Shown here piece by piece: positions 47,169 to 55,068 of a stretch of 64,000 nt of DNA. The stretch is from DASZVB01 sp036272055 (GTDB taxonomy: Bacteria > Myxococcota_A > Polyangia > Polyangiales > Polyangiaceae). Within the stretch, counting starts at the first letter, position 1. Every line of letters begins with the position of its first letter. The position numbers were made by a program, and so were the translations under genes. The notes beneath the pieces are model-generated. The model did no database searches and was not told the DNA's origin. It saw only the letters and a program-made list of their open reading frames with translations. The DNA lies in the NCBI GenBank assembly GCA_036272055.1, contig DATAZL010000053.1:1-64000 (forward strand), in the 5' to 3' direction.

Positions 47169-47199
47169 TTGTTGAACATGTGAGTTGATTGTCCAACAA
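47169..47199. promoter_or_regulatory. Two GntR/FadR-type operator-like palindromes
   Basis: TTGTTGAACAT at 47169-47179 and TTGTCCAACAA at 47189-47199 match the FadR-subfamily half-site pattern TNGTNNNACNA (the second exactly, the first except the last base), with centres 20 bp apart, on the same face of the helix. They lie in the 100-bp divergent region upstream of the GntR gene start at 47221. Autoregulation and control of the GGCT-like gene are inferred. Confidence 0.6.
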
Positions 47200-47220
47200 A
47201 GCTCCCGTAGAAACTCTGCC

Positions 47221-47955
47221 GTGCCGGTGAAGAAGTCGAAGCAGACTCTGGCGGACCGCGTCGCCGAGCAACTTCGTCTCGAGATCCTATCGGGGATCTA
47301 TGCGCCCGGGGACAAGCTTCGTCCAGAGGTCGAGCTCGCGACACGCTTCGACGTGAACCGTTTCACGGTCCGCGAGGCGATGAACAAGCTCGAGCAGATG
47401 CACCTCATCAAGCGGCACCCCGGCACCGGCACGGTGGTGCTCGACTACAACGAGCACGCCAGCATCGACGTCCTCGGGGATCTCGTCATCGGGCCCGATG
47501 GTCGGTTGAACCCCTTCGTCGTGAGTCACCTGCTCGAGGCGGCGCGCGTGCTCAGCGTCGAGGTCTGTGCACTCGCCGCCGAGCGCCGGAACGACAGCGA
47601 CTTACGGAAGCTCTGCAACATCGTTACCGAGATGCGGATCGAGAAACGACTCTCGAAGATCGCGTCCCTCGACTACGACTTCCACTCCGCCCTGGCTGGC
47701 GCCGCCGGGAACATCGTCCCGCGGCTCGTCATGAACTCGGTTCGCGATCTACTCGTGAAGTTCTCCCCTCTCCTCGAGACGCTCTACATCGCGACTGATT
47801 CGATCGTGGAGTGTTACGACCACGTCGTCGACGCCATCAAGGCGCGCGACGCCGAGCGCGCGCGCTCGCTCTCCCGCTGGATCTGGCACTTCCGCCACCA
47901 GCGCTTCGTCGATCTGATCGAACAGCACGGCAGAGCGCAGCCTCTCCTCGCCTGA
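47221..47955 (+). CDS. GntR-family (FadR-type) transcriptional regulator
   Basis: The 244-residue protein has an N-terminal winged helix (L-R-L-E-I-L-S-G-I-Y-A-P-G-D-K-L, F-D-V-N-R-F-T-V-R-E-A-M-N-K-L) and an all-helical C-terminal ligand domain with D and H residues typical of the FadR/FCD group. I chose GTG at 47221 because an upstream TTG (47185) would place the operator-like palindromes inside the gene. The ligand is unknown. It is followed 83 bp later by the SCP2 gene. Confidence 0.88.
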   Translation: MPVKKSKQTLADRVAEQLRLEILSGIYAPGDKLRPEVELATRFDVNRFTVREAMNKLEQMHLIKRHPGTGTVVLDYNEHASIDVLGDLVIGPDGRLNPFVVSHLLEAARVLSVEVCALAAERRNDSDLRKLCNIVTEMRIEKRLSKIASLDYDFHSALAGAAGNIVPRLVMNSVRDLLVKFSPLLETLYIATDSIVECYDHVVDAIKARDAERARSLSRWIWHFRHQRFVDLIEQHGRAQPLLA

Positions 47956-48037
47956 ATTCGTCGCCGGAGAGCTACTTGCTCGAAGGCGTTCCTCGGGTCC
48001 TCCGGGTCCCCCCCTCAAGAAACCGACAACAGGAGCA

Positions 48038-48370
48038 ATGAAGATGGCAACAGCCAAAGAACTGATGGACACGGCAAAGACGAAGATCGAGGCGAACAAG
48101 GCGCAGGCGGGGCAGATCGGCGCCGTCTACAAGTTCGTGCTCGACGGTGACGGGGGCGGCACCTACATCATGAACCTGAAGGACAACCCCGGCGTGACCG
48201 AGGGCGACGGCACTGCACAGTGTACGATCAAGATGGCCGCGAAGGACTACGTCGACATGGTCGAGGGTCGCGCGAACGGCCAGCAGCTGTTCTTCACCGG
48301 CAAGCTCAAGATCGAAGGTGACATGGGGCTCGCAATGAAGCTCCAGAAGCTCACCGACATGATCAAGTAA
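48038..48370 (+). CDS. SCP2 sterol-transfer domain protein
   Basis: The 110-residue protein is a stand-alone SCP2-like lipid-carrier domain: V-Y-K-F-V-L-D-G-D-G-G-G-T-Y-I-M-N-L-K-D, then C-T-I-K-M-A-A-K-D-Y-V-D-M-V-E-G, and a C-terminal G-K-L-K-I-E-G-D-M-G-L-A-M-K-L typical of the family. It should bind fatty acyl groups or sterol-like lipids in the cytoplasm. An AGGAG ribosome-binding site precedes the ATG. A strong terminator follows. Confidence 0.93.
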   Translation: MKMATAKELMDTAKTKIEANKAQAGQIGAVYKFVLDGDGGGTYIMNLKDNPGVTEGDGTAQCTIKMAAKDYVDMVEGRANGQQLFFTGKLKIEGDMGLAMKLQKLTDMIK

Positions 48371-48386
48371 TCCGTTTCACGGATCA

Positions 48387-48428
48387 GCGGGCGCCTGGAG
48401 CATGTCTCCCGGCGCCCGCGTGCTTTTT
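48387..48428 (+). terminator. Rho-independent terminator after the SCP2 gene
   Basis: GCGGGCGCC at 48387-48395 pairs with GGCGCCCGC at 48411-48419; inside, GGAG and CTCC can extend the stem. The arm is followed by GTGCTTTTT, ending in a five-T run. It sits 17 bases after the SCP2 stop. Confidence 0.85.
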
Positions 48429-48543
48429 GTAGTTTGGAGCAGCTCGATGAGCGCTGGCGGCTCGTCGAGGCGGTTGGTTTCGTGGCCAGGACGGGTATGC
48501 TCGAAGGTGCCGCGCGGCGTATTTTCGCACGCGGCGAATCACC

Positions 48544-49215
48544 ATGGCGGAGTTCAGGAAGACGCTGCAGACCGGCACGCCGGCGGCGGCCACCGGAGTG
48601 CCCGGTGCGGATCCGAGTTCTTCGATGGCGGGCGAGCCCCCCATGCAGCACTTCGATCCGCCCCCGCCCGGGAGTGAAGAGCTCCGTCGGACGCGGCCCC
48701 CCGAAGGCAAGCGAACGCCGAGCCATGACGGCCGGCTCTTCGGCGCGACCCCTGCCCTGCCCGACGACGCGCCCGGCTGGATGCAGCGCGCCCGCCGGAT
48801 GACCCTCGCGCTCGAAGAGGCCATCCGCTCGGGCATCGCGACCCCCAACCTCGAAGCGTGCATCGAGCGCGCGTACGCGGCGTGGGAGCTCGACGGCGTC
48901 GGGGACAAGCGTATCGCGCGCGTCGCGGGCCTCGTCGAGCAAGCGCGGACCGCGATTCGCGCGACAGCCGCTCAGGAGCTCGAGCGCGCCTACGGCGAGT
49001 GCTCCCAGGTGCTCTGGGCCGGCCTGCCGCGCAGCGTGAAGGCGCGGCAAGATCCGGCGGTCATTCATCAGGTCGTACGCGGCCTCCGCAGCGAGGCCGA
49101 CGCCTGGGCAGCCGTCGTCGACGGGACGGCGAAGATCCTCGGCTGGTGCGACGCGGCGCGCGGACACTCGGCTCATGCCGTGAGGGTGGCGATTCTTGCC
49201 GAACGACAAGGCTGA
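48544..49215 (+). CDS. Hypothetical protein upstream of pheA
   Basis: I do not recognise this 223-residue product. It has a disordered Pro/Gly/Ser-rich first ~75 residues, then about 140 residues that look all-helical (A-R-R-M-T-L-A-L-E-E-A-I-R-S-G, A-C-I-E-R-A-Y-A-A-W-E-L-D-G-V-G-D-K-R-I-A-R-V-A), with Trp and Cys at regular positions. There is no signal peptide or membrane segment. It overlaps the pheA start by 20 bases, so it may be co-translated with it. The gene is supported only by length, start context and codon-like composition. Confidence 0.55.
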   Translation: MAEFRKTLQTGTPAAATGVPGADPSSSMAGEPPMQHFDPPPPGSEELRRTRPPEGKRTPSHDGRLFGATPALPDDAPGWMQRARRMTLALEEAIRSGIATPNLEACIERAYAAWELDGVGDKRIARVAGLVEQARTAIRATAAQELERAYGECSQVLWAGLPRSVKARQDPAVIHQVVRGLRSEADAWAAVVDGTAKILGWCDAARGHSAHAVRVAILAERQG

Positions 49216-50302
49216 CGACAAAACGGTGAGCGTCGGTGATCTGCGCGATCGCATCGACGGCATCGACGACGAGCTGCTAGAGTTGCTCGACAAACGCGCG
49301 AACCTGGTGCGCGACGTCGGGAAGAAGAAGCGAGACAACGCGCGCGCGATGCACGACCCCGAGCGCGAGCAGCAGATCTACGCCCGCCTCGAAGAGAAGC
49401 TCACCAAGACGAGCGACGCGGCGTTCCCGGTCGCGGGCGTTCGCCCCGTCTTTCGCGAGGTGATCAGCGCGTGCTTGTCGCTCGAGGAGCTGATCAGCGT
49501 GTCGTACTTCGGACCTCAGGGGACGTTCACGCACATGGCGGCGCAGCGCGCGTTCGGCATGGCCGCCCGCTACGTCGACGCAGCCACGATCCCGGCGGTG
49601 TTCGACGCCGTCACCCACGGCGCGACGACCTACGGCGTGGTGCCGTTCGAGAACTCGACGGAGGGCGGCGTGACGTTCACGCTCGACAGCTTCCTCGAGA
49701 CCGACGTCATGATCCGGAGCCAGATCGTGCTCGACGTCTCGCAGTGCCTCGTCGGGCGGCACGACGACCTCGCGCAGATCGAGCGCGTCTATTCGCATCC
49801 GCAGGCCATCGCCCAGTGTCGCGAGTGGCTCTTCAAGCATCTGCCGCGTGCCCAGCTCGTCGTCTCTCTCTCGACGAGCAGCGCCGCGCGTGAAGCGGCG
49901 TCGGACGACGCGGCCGCCGCCATCGCCAGCAAGCTCGCCGCCGAGCTCGCGGGCCTGACCGTGCTCCGCGAAGGCATCCAGGACCGGAAAGAGAACGCGA
50001 CGCGCTTCGTCGTGCTCTCGAAGACGGACGCGCCCCCCACCGGCAGCGACCGGACGTCCCTCCTCTTCTCGACCCGCGACGAGCGCGGTGCGCTCCGCCG
50101 CGCGCTCGAGATCTTCGACGAGGAAGGCATCAATCTGTCGCGCATCGAGTCGCGTCCGCGGCCCGGCGAGCGGTGGCAGTACGTCTTCTTCACCGATCTC
50201 GAGGGCCATCGCCTCGATCCGAGCGTGACGCGTGCTCTCGCTCGCCTCGAGAGCAAATGCGACATGGTCCGGGTGCTCGGAAGCTATCCCCGTATCAAGT
50301 GA
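49196..50302 (+). CDS. pheA: Bifunctional chorismate mutase/prephenate dehydratase (P-protein)
   Basis: The 368-residue enzyme converts chorismate to phenylpyruvate for Phe synthesis. An AroQ-type mutase helix opens it (L-R-D-R-I-D-G-I-D-D-E-L-L-E-L-L-D-K-R). The dehydratase part starts Y-F-G-P-Q-G-T-F-T-H and holds the catalytic T-R-F (E-N-A-T-R-F-V-V-L). The ACT domain has the E-S-R-P Phe-binding motif, while its usual G-A-L-V reads G-A-L-R. The start is TTG at 49196 or GTG at 49226; both are in frame, and the first overlaps the preceding gene. Confidence 0.93.
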   Translation: MPNDKADDKTVSVGDLRDRIDGIDDELLELLDKRANLVRDVGKKKRDNARAMHDPEREQQIYARLEEKLTKTSDAAFPVAGVRPVFREVISACLSLEELISVSYFGPQGTFTHMAAQRAFGMAARYVDAATIPAVFDAVTHGATTYGVVPFENSTEGGVTFTLDSFLETDVMIRSQIVLDVSQCLVGRHDDLAQIERVYSHPQAIAQCREWLFKHLPRAQLVVSLSTSSAAREAASDDAAAAIASKLAAELAGLTVLREGIQDRKENATRFVVLSKTDAPPTGSDRTSLLFSTRDERGALRRALEIFDEEGINLSRIESRPRPGERWQYVFFTDLEGHRLDPSVTRALARLESKCDMVRVLGSYPRIK

Positions 50303-50311
50303 CGGGTCGGC

Positions 50312-50818
50312 TCAGGGGGCGCCGATCGAGAGCAACTCGATGTCGAAGATCAGCGTCGCGTTCGGCGGGATCTTCGGCGGAGAACCGGAAGCTCCGTAGC
50401 CGAGCTCGGACGGGATGGTCAGCTTTCGCTTGCCGCCCTTCTTCATGCCGACCACGCCCTGGTCCCAGCCCTTGATGACCTGACCCGCGCCGAGGCCGAA
50501 GTCGAACGGCTCGTTGCGATCGAGCGAGCTGTCGAACTTGGTCCCGTCGGTCAGCGTGCCCGTGTAGTGCACGCTCACGTGGTCGCCGGTCTTCGCCGCG
50601 GGGCCGGTGCCGACCTTGATGTCTTCCTTGACGAGACCGGCCGGCGCCTTCGCCGGCTCGGCCGCGGAACCCGACGCCGAAGCCGATTCGGACGACGGAA
50701 CCGGCACGATCACGCGCGACTCCGGCTCTTCCACCTTGCGCTGGCAGGCGACGCCCGTGGCAAACACGAGGCCGAAAACGAGGAACGCGTTCGATGAAGT
50801 CGAGAGGGCCGATTTCAT
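50312..50818 (-). CDS. FKBP-type peptidyl-prolyl isomerase lipoprotein
   Basis: The ATG chosen gives 168 residues: a signal peptide with probable lipid-attached Cys25 (T-G-V-A-C-Q), a short Ser/Ala/Glu linker, and a complete FKBP domain (V-S-V-H-Y-T-G-T-L-T-D-G-T-K-F-D-S-S, V-I-K-G-W-D-Q-G-V, Y-G-A-S-G-S-P-P-K-I-P-P-N-A-T-L-I-F-D-I-E-L). It should assist folding of exported proteins. It is divergent from the amidohydrolase gene. Confidence 0.92.
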   Translation of the reverse strand: MKSALSTSSNAFLVFGLVFATGVACQRKVEEPESRVIVPVPSSESASASGSAAEPAKAPAGLVKEDIKVGTGPAAKTGDHVSVHYTGTLTDGTKFDSSLDRNEPFDFGLGAGQVIKGWDQGVVGMKKGGKRKLTIPSELGYGASGSPPKIPPNATLIFDIELLSIGAP

Positions 50819-50890
50819 GGGCACCCATGTAGCAAAGGGAGACGGTCCCTGGCTATCGCGTCGGGCAATCTTGCGGAGTAAGGTTCGCGT

Positions 50891-52057
50891 GTGGGCTCGC
50901 GTCGAACGTTCACCGCGGCGTTGATGAGCCTGTTCCTCGCGGTGCTCGTCGTCGGCGCCATCGCGGCTGGGCACCAGACGAAGACCGGGCCCGCGTCCTC
51001 CAGCATGCCGTCGGTCTCCGCTCTGCCGTCGAGCGCGCCCGCCCCGCGTTCCGCCGGGCGAGTGCCGATGGTCGACATGCACGTGCATCTGTCGCCGGGC
51101 GGCGTGCCGCGGCTCCTCGGTTTGATGAAGCGCTACGGCTTCGATCACATCGTGAATCTCTCGGGCGGTCATCCCCTCGGCAACCTGAAGGGCCAGCTCG
51201 CCGAGGCGCGCGCGTCGGGCGGCAAGATCACCGTCTTCAGCGGCTTCCCGTACGAGCAGGCCGAAGCGCCAGGTTACGGGCCGCGCATGGCGAAGATCAT
51301 CCGCATCGGCCACGACATGGGAGCGAAAGGGCTCAAGATCTTCAAGGCGCTCGGCCTCGGCGTTCCGGGGCCCGACGGGAAGCTCCTCAAGGTCGACGAC
51401 CCGGAGCTCGATCTGGCCTTCGAGACGGCCGGAGAGCTCAATATGCCGATCGCCATTCACTCCGGCGATCCGCGCGCGTTCTGGCAGCCGATCGACCTGA
51501 AGAACGAGCGCTACGCGGAGCTCACGGCGCACCCCGGATGGGCGCTCTACGGGCGCAAGGTTCCGTCGTTCGACGAGATCCTCTCGCAGCTCGAGCGGCG
51601 CATCGCGCGGCACCCGAAGACGACGTTCATCGCGGTGCACTTCGGCAACTGCGCGGAGGACGTCGAGCGCGTCGCGGCGATGATGCGCCGCTACCCGAAC
51701 ATGTACATCGATACCGCGGCGCGGATCCCCGAGATGGGGCGCCACTCACCCGAGAAGCTCCGCGCGTTCTTCGACGAGTTCCAGGACCGCATCGTGTACG
51801 GCTCGGACCTCGGCGTGGGACCGGAGCCCGAGCCACTGTTCCTCGGCTCGTCGGGACCGAACCCGCCGACGCCCGACGAGCAAGAGCTCTTCTTCAGCGC
51901 GACGCATCGCTTCTTCGAGACGGCGGATCGAGGCTTCGCCCATCCGACGCCGATCCAGGGGAGCTGGACCATCGACGGCATAGCGCTCCCCCGACCCGTG
52001 CTCGAAAAGGTCTACTACAAGAACGCGATGCGGCTCATCGGACTCGACAAGCTCTAG
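50891..52057 (+). CDS. Membrane-anchored amidohydrolase (COG2159 family)
   Basis: The 388-residue protein has an N-terminal hydrophobic anchor (A-L-M-S-L-F-L-A-V-L-V-V-G-A-I-A-A) and a Pro/Ser linker, then an amidohydrolase domain: V-D-M-H-V-H-L near its start (metal-binding HxH), A-I-H-S-G-D-P, A-V-H-F-G-N-C-A-E-D and V-Y-G-S-D-L-G with a conserved Asp. Members include decarboxylases and hydrolases. The start is GTG. The stop codon TAG lies within the left end of the MITE-like repeat, so that element appears to have set the C-terminus. Confidence 0.82.
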   Translation: MGSRRTFTAALMSLFLAVLVVGAIAAGHQTKTGPASSSMPSVSALPSSAPAPRSAGRVPMVDMHVHLSPGGVPRLLGLMKRYGFDHIVNLSGGHPLGNLKGQLAEARASGGKITVFSGFPYEQAEAPGYGPRMAKIIRIGHDMGAKGLKIFKALGLGVPGPDGKLLKVDDPELDLAFETAGELNMPIAIHSGDPRAFWQPIDLKNERYAELTAHPGWALYGRKVPSFDEILSQLERRIARHPKTTFIAVHFGNCAEDVERVAAMMRRYPNMYIDTAARIPEMGRHSPEKLRAFFDEFQDRIVYGSDLGVGPEPEPLFLGSSGPNPPTPDEQELFFSATHRFFETADRGFAHPTPIQGSWTIDGIALPRPVLEKVYYKNAMRLIGLDKL

Positions 52058-52371
52058 GAGTCTGTCGGGCAAAGCCCGACGGACTCCGTCGTGATGGTAT
52101 CGTTCGAGGGGAGCGGGCTCCCCTCGAGCTCCCCAGCGGAGGTTAGAAAGGCAGCCAGGGCGTTGTTGCAAGCCCGGTGGGTCGGTACGATAGAAATCCC
52201 TTCGCCATTGCGCCCCAACGTATCTTCCATTCGCCCGCTGTCGATCGCTGATCGACCGCTTCCGATCCTCCTCACTCTTCTCAAAGAGGGGAGCTCGAGG
52301 GGAGCTTCGCTCCCCTCGAACGAGGACTATCACGACGGAGCGCTGTCGGGCTTTGCCCGACAGGCTCCTAG
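52054..52371. mobile_element. MITE-like 318-bp inverted-repeat element
   Basis: The ends are inverted repeats: arm 52054-52134 (81 bases) is about 90% identical to the reverse complement of 52288-52371 (84 bases), and both ends read CTAGGAG. The 153-base core holds no credible gene. Each arm contains nested palindromes (GTCGGGC-AAA-GCCCGAC and GAGGGGAGC/GCTCCCCTC), so transcripts would fold into multiple hairpins. The left end includes the stop codon of the preceding gene. The TA in each terminal CTAG could be a mariner-type target duplication. No transposase is in the window. Confidence 0.75.
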
Positions 52372-52437
52372 CGCCGGTGTAGCGATGCCGGCGGAGTTTG
52401 CCATGACGAGTTCGAAGCACGTTCCCCGGGAGCAATC

Positions 52438-53799
52438 ATGAAACGCCGCATCGGCATCGTCGGCGGAGGCGTCTCCGGAATCGCCACGGCGTGGGGTCTC
52501 CATCATCACCCGGAGCTCTTCGACTTCGTCATCCTCGAGCAGAACGACCGGCTCGGCGGCAACGCGATGACCGTCGACATCCCGCAGAACGACGGCTCGA
52601 GCATCCCCGTCGACATCTCGGTGACGGCGTTCATTCCGTCCGTCTATCACCACTACGTCAAGCTGATGGAGCGGTTCGACATCGCGCAGGTGTCGACGCG
52701 TTTCAGCTATTCCGTTCACTACGACGATGGTGTCTACGCGCACGATTTCGACTCCAGGCTGAAGGCGGAGCTACAGCCGGACATCGACAAGTTTCAGGCA
52801 CTGTTGAAGTTCCTGAAGCGGTTCAACGTGCTGAACTCGAGGCCGTCGATGCTGCTCGCGTCGACCAACCCGTTCAACTACGTCTCGATGGGGCAGATGC
52901 TCGATCGCTGGGGCATCTCGATGGCGTTCCGGGTGAAGATCCTGAAGCCTTTGTTCGTCAATTTCGTGCTCGCGACGGCGGTCTTCGACATGCCGGCGTC
53001 GATGTTCTCGCGCTATCTCGACTTCTTCGACATCGAGCGTGCGACGCCGATGGTGACCTGGGAGGGCGGCACCCGCCGCATCTACGAGAACCTGTCGAAG
53101 GACTTCCGCGACAAGATCCGCCTCTCGACGGCCGTGAAGCGCGTCGCCCGCGACGACGTCGGCGTGCTCGTGACCCTCGCGAACGGCGACACCGAGCGCT
53201 TCGACGAGGTCGTGCTCACCTGCAACGCGAACCAGGCGCTCATGATGCTCGCCGACCCGACGTCGTCCGAGCGGCGCGCGCTCGGACGCGTGCGCTACGA
53301 GAGCGAGCTACACAACCACGCCATAGTGCACACCGACGGCTCGATCCTCCCCGACGACGCGACGAAGATCGTCGACACCCGGAGCAACTACGTCCTTCAT
53401 TACGGTGCGCGCCCCGACAACTACGAGATCACGTATCTCATGCACAACCAGCAGCCTTGGGCGAAGCGCTCCGACAAGCCGTGCCTGGTGACCTACAATC
53501 CGATCCAGAAGATCGACGAGTCGAAGATCGTGAAGCGCTGGTGGTTCCAGCACGTCATCCACGACGTGTTCCACACCGTCGTGCTCCTGAATCTCTTCCC
53601 GATGATGCAGGGCAGTAACCACACGTGGTACGCCGGCGCGCACACGACGGTGAACAGCCAGGAGCACTGCTTTCTCTCCGGGCTCGCCGTCGCGCGCCAG
53701 CTCGGCGCCGAGTACCCCTTCGCCGACGACCCCGACGCGAAGTCGTGGTTCAACTTCTACGGCCGCCTTACCCACGGCCTTCGCTTCAAGCCGGCGTGA
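52438..53799 (+). CDS. FAD/NAD(P)-binding amine oxidase-like protein (COG2907 type)
   Basis: The 453-residue protein begins with a dinucleotide-binding motif (I-G-I-V-G-G-G-V-S-G-I-A-T-A) and a second sugar-binding pair R-L-G-G-N-A. The following region (P-V-D-I-S-V-T-A-F-I-P-S-V-Y-H-H-Y, later M-V-T-W-E-G-G-T-R-R-I-Y) is typical of the predicted NAD/FAD proteins grouped as COG2907, often found near cyclopropane-fatty-acid and lipid-methyltransferase genes. It converges on a DUF3419/BtaA-like gene. The substrate is unknown; a lipid-modifying role is inferred from neighbourhood. Confidence 0.82.
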   Translation: MKRRIGIVGGGVSGIATAWGLHHHPELFDFVILEQNDRLGGNAMTVDIPQNDGSSIPVDISVTAFIPSVYHHYVKLMERFDIAQVSTRFSYSVHYDDGVYAHDFDSRLKAELQPDIDKFQALLKFLKRFNVLNSRPSMLLASTNPFNYVSMGQMLDRWGISMAFRVKILKPLFVNFVLATAVFDMPASMFSRYLDFFDIERATPMVTWEGGTRRIYENLSKDFRDKIRLSTAVKRVARDDVGVLVTLANGDTERFDEVVLTCNANQALMMLADPTSSERRALGRVRYESELHNHAIVHTDGSILPDDATKIVDTRSNYVLHYGARPDNYEITYLMHNQQPWAKRSDKPCLVTYNPIQKIDESKIVKRWWFQHVIHDVFHTVVLLNLFPMMQGSNHTWYAGAHTTVNSQEHCFLSGLAVARQLGAEYPFADDPDAKSWFNFYGRLTHGLRFKPA

Positions 53800-53807
53800 T
53801 CGGCCCC

Positions 53808-53829
53808 GCGACGACCCGCGGGTCGTCGC
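53808..53829. terminator. 22-base perfect palindrome between convergent genes
   Basis: GCGACGACCC and GGGTCGTCGC are separated by two bases, a perfect 10-bp stem between the stops of two convergent genes. With only two bases between them, the loop would have to open slightly. There is no T-run. It may serve as a bidirectional stop. Confidence 0.45.
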
Positions 53830-53844
53830 CTTCGTCGCGTGGCT

Positions 53845-54990
53845 CTACGACGTGATCGCGGGAAGGATCTCGCCGACCACGAACTCGTGGACGGTGGCGT
53901 GATCGTGGAGTGAGAGCTTCGCCTCGAGCGCCGGATCGCGGACCACGCGGGCGGCGTGCTCGGGTGCGAGCGGCTTGTGGAAGATGTTCGAGCGGGAGCA
54001 GAGGCGCGCGCCCGACTTCGCCGACGAGAGGACCAGCTCGAAGAGCCGGTGATTCGGCTCCGGATCGAGATAGGAGCAGATGTCGGAGATCGAGAAGGCG
54101 TCGAAGCCGCTCCGATCGGCGGCGAGTGCGTCGGTCACCGTCGTGGTCTGGATGTCGATCTTCGTCTCGCCGAGGGCGGCCTTGATCCGGTCGAACGTGT
54201 TCGCGTTCAGGTAGATCGGCAGGACGTCCTCGTAGACGTAGCGACCGTGGAGCACGAGCTGCAAGAACGAGTTCTCGCGGAGCAGGTTGTTCTTCAGGTG
54301 ACGGTGCACGCGATCGTAGAGCACCTCGTGGAGGGGCGGCTTCGGCGGCAGGTTCCGGTAAAAGCCCGGGTCGCCCGAGAGGCGCGAGATGACGTGCTTG
54401 TTGCCGACCAGGTGAGCGACGCTCTTCCAGAACGGCGTCTCCCAGCGCGCCATCGCCAGCCGCTGCTCGTCGAGGTTACGCGCGTCGAGGAGGTTCTTGA
54501 GACCGAAGGGATGACCGAGCTTCAGCACCTTCGCGCCGACGCGAAGATACTTCTCCATTTTCCCCTGGAAGAGGATGCCGGCCCCGACGGCCTTCGGCTT
54601 GCCGTCGAAGAACCGCCTGGCTCCGAACGAGAGTTGCTCCCGCAGGTAGCGCTCGTAGATCGCGAGACGGTTGTTGGCCGCACGCACGCCGAGGAACCGC
54701 AGGTACGTGCCGTGATCGAGCTCGCGGACGGCGGCGATCTTCAGCTCGAGCAGCGCGTTCTGGGCGGGGTTCAGATCGACGCAGGTGATCGACTGCGGGC
54801 GGTCGATGAGGAGATTCAACACGCGACCGCCACCGGCCGTGACGGCGAAGACCCGCTTGCCCTCGAGCGGGCCGAACGCAGCGAGCTCCGAGCGCGTGTC
54901 TTCCTGGCACGCGGAGAAGAGGATCGACTCCTTGTTCCACGCGACGGATGCCGTTCCCGCGCCGGACTGTGTCGTGGTGGTGACGTTCAT
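53845..54990 (-). CDS. BtaA-like (DUF3419) 3-amino-3-carboxypropyl transferase
   Basis: The 381-residue protein matches the DUF3419 family, whose studied member BtaA moves the 3-amino-3-carboxypropyl group of SAM to diacylglycerol as first step of betaine-lipid synthesis. Visible are W-N-x-E-S-I-L-F-S-A-C-Q-E-D near the start, V-T-A-G-G-G-R-V-L-N (SAM binding), V-D-L-N-P-A-Q-N-A-L-L and S-D-I-C-S-Y. The usual methyltransferase partner BtaB is not adjacent. The convergent flavoprotein may act in the same lipid pathway; this is inference. Confidence 0.85.
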   Translation of the reverse strand: MNVTTTTQSGAGTASVAWNKESILFSACQEDTRSELAAFGPLEGKRVFAVTAGGGRVLNLLIDRPQSITCVDLNPAQNALLELKIAAVRELDHGTYLRFLGVRAANNRLAIYERYLREQLSFGARRFFDGKPKAVGAGILFQGKMEKYLRVGAKVLKLGHPFGLKNLLDARNLDEQRLAMARWETPFWKSVAHLVGNKHVISRLSGDPGFYRNLPPKPPLHEVLYDRVHRHLKNNLLRENSFLQLVLHGRYVYEDVLPIYLNANTFDRIKAALGETKIDIQTTTVTDALAADRSGFDAFSISDICSYLDPEPNHRLFELVLSSAKSGARLCSRSNIFHKPLAPEHAARVVRDPALEAKLSLHDHATVHEFVVGEILPAITS

Positions 54991-55068
54991 CGGGCGGGAG
55001 CCTACTCCCGGATCGGGGCTCCCGCGCCAGCGAATTTCACGAGCGAAAGCCGCTTCGCAGCGGAAAAT

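Noticed and set aside
47185..47220. TTG start 12 codons upstream for the GntR regulator
   Set aside because: It would put the second FadR-type palindrome inside the coding sequence. The GTG at 47221 fits the family N-terminus better.
50819..51745. N-terminal extension of the FKBP frame into the amidohydrolase gene
   Set aside because: The signal peptide begins at the ATG at 50818, and the extension is antisense to a recognised enzyme.
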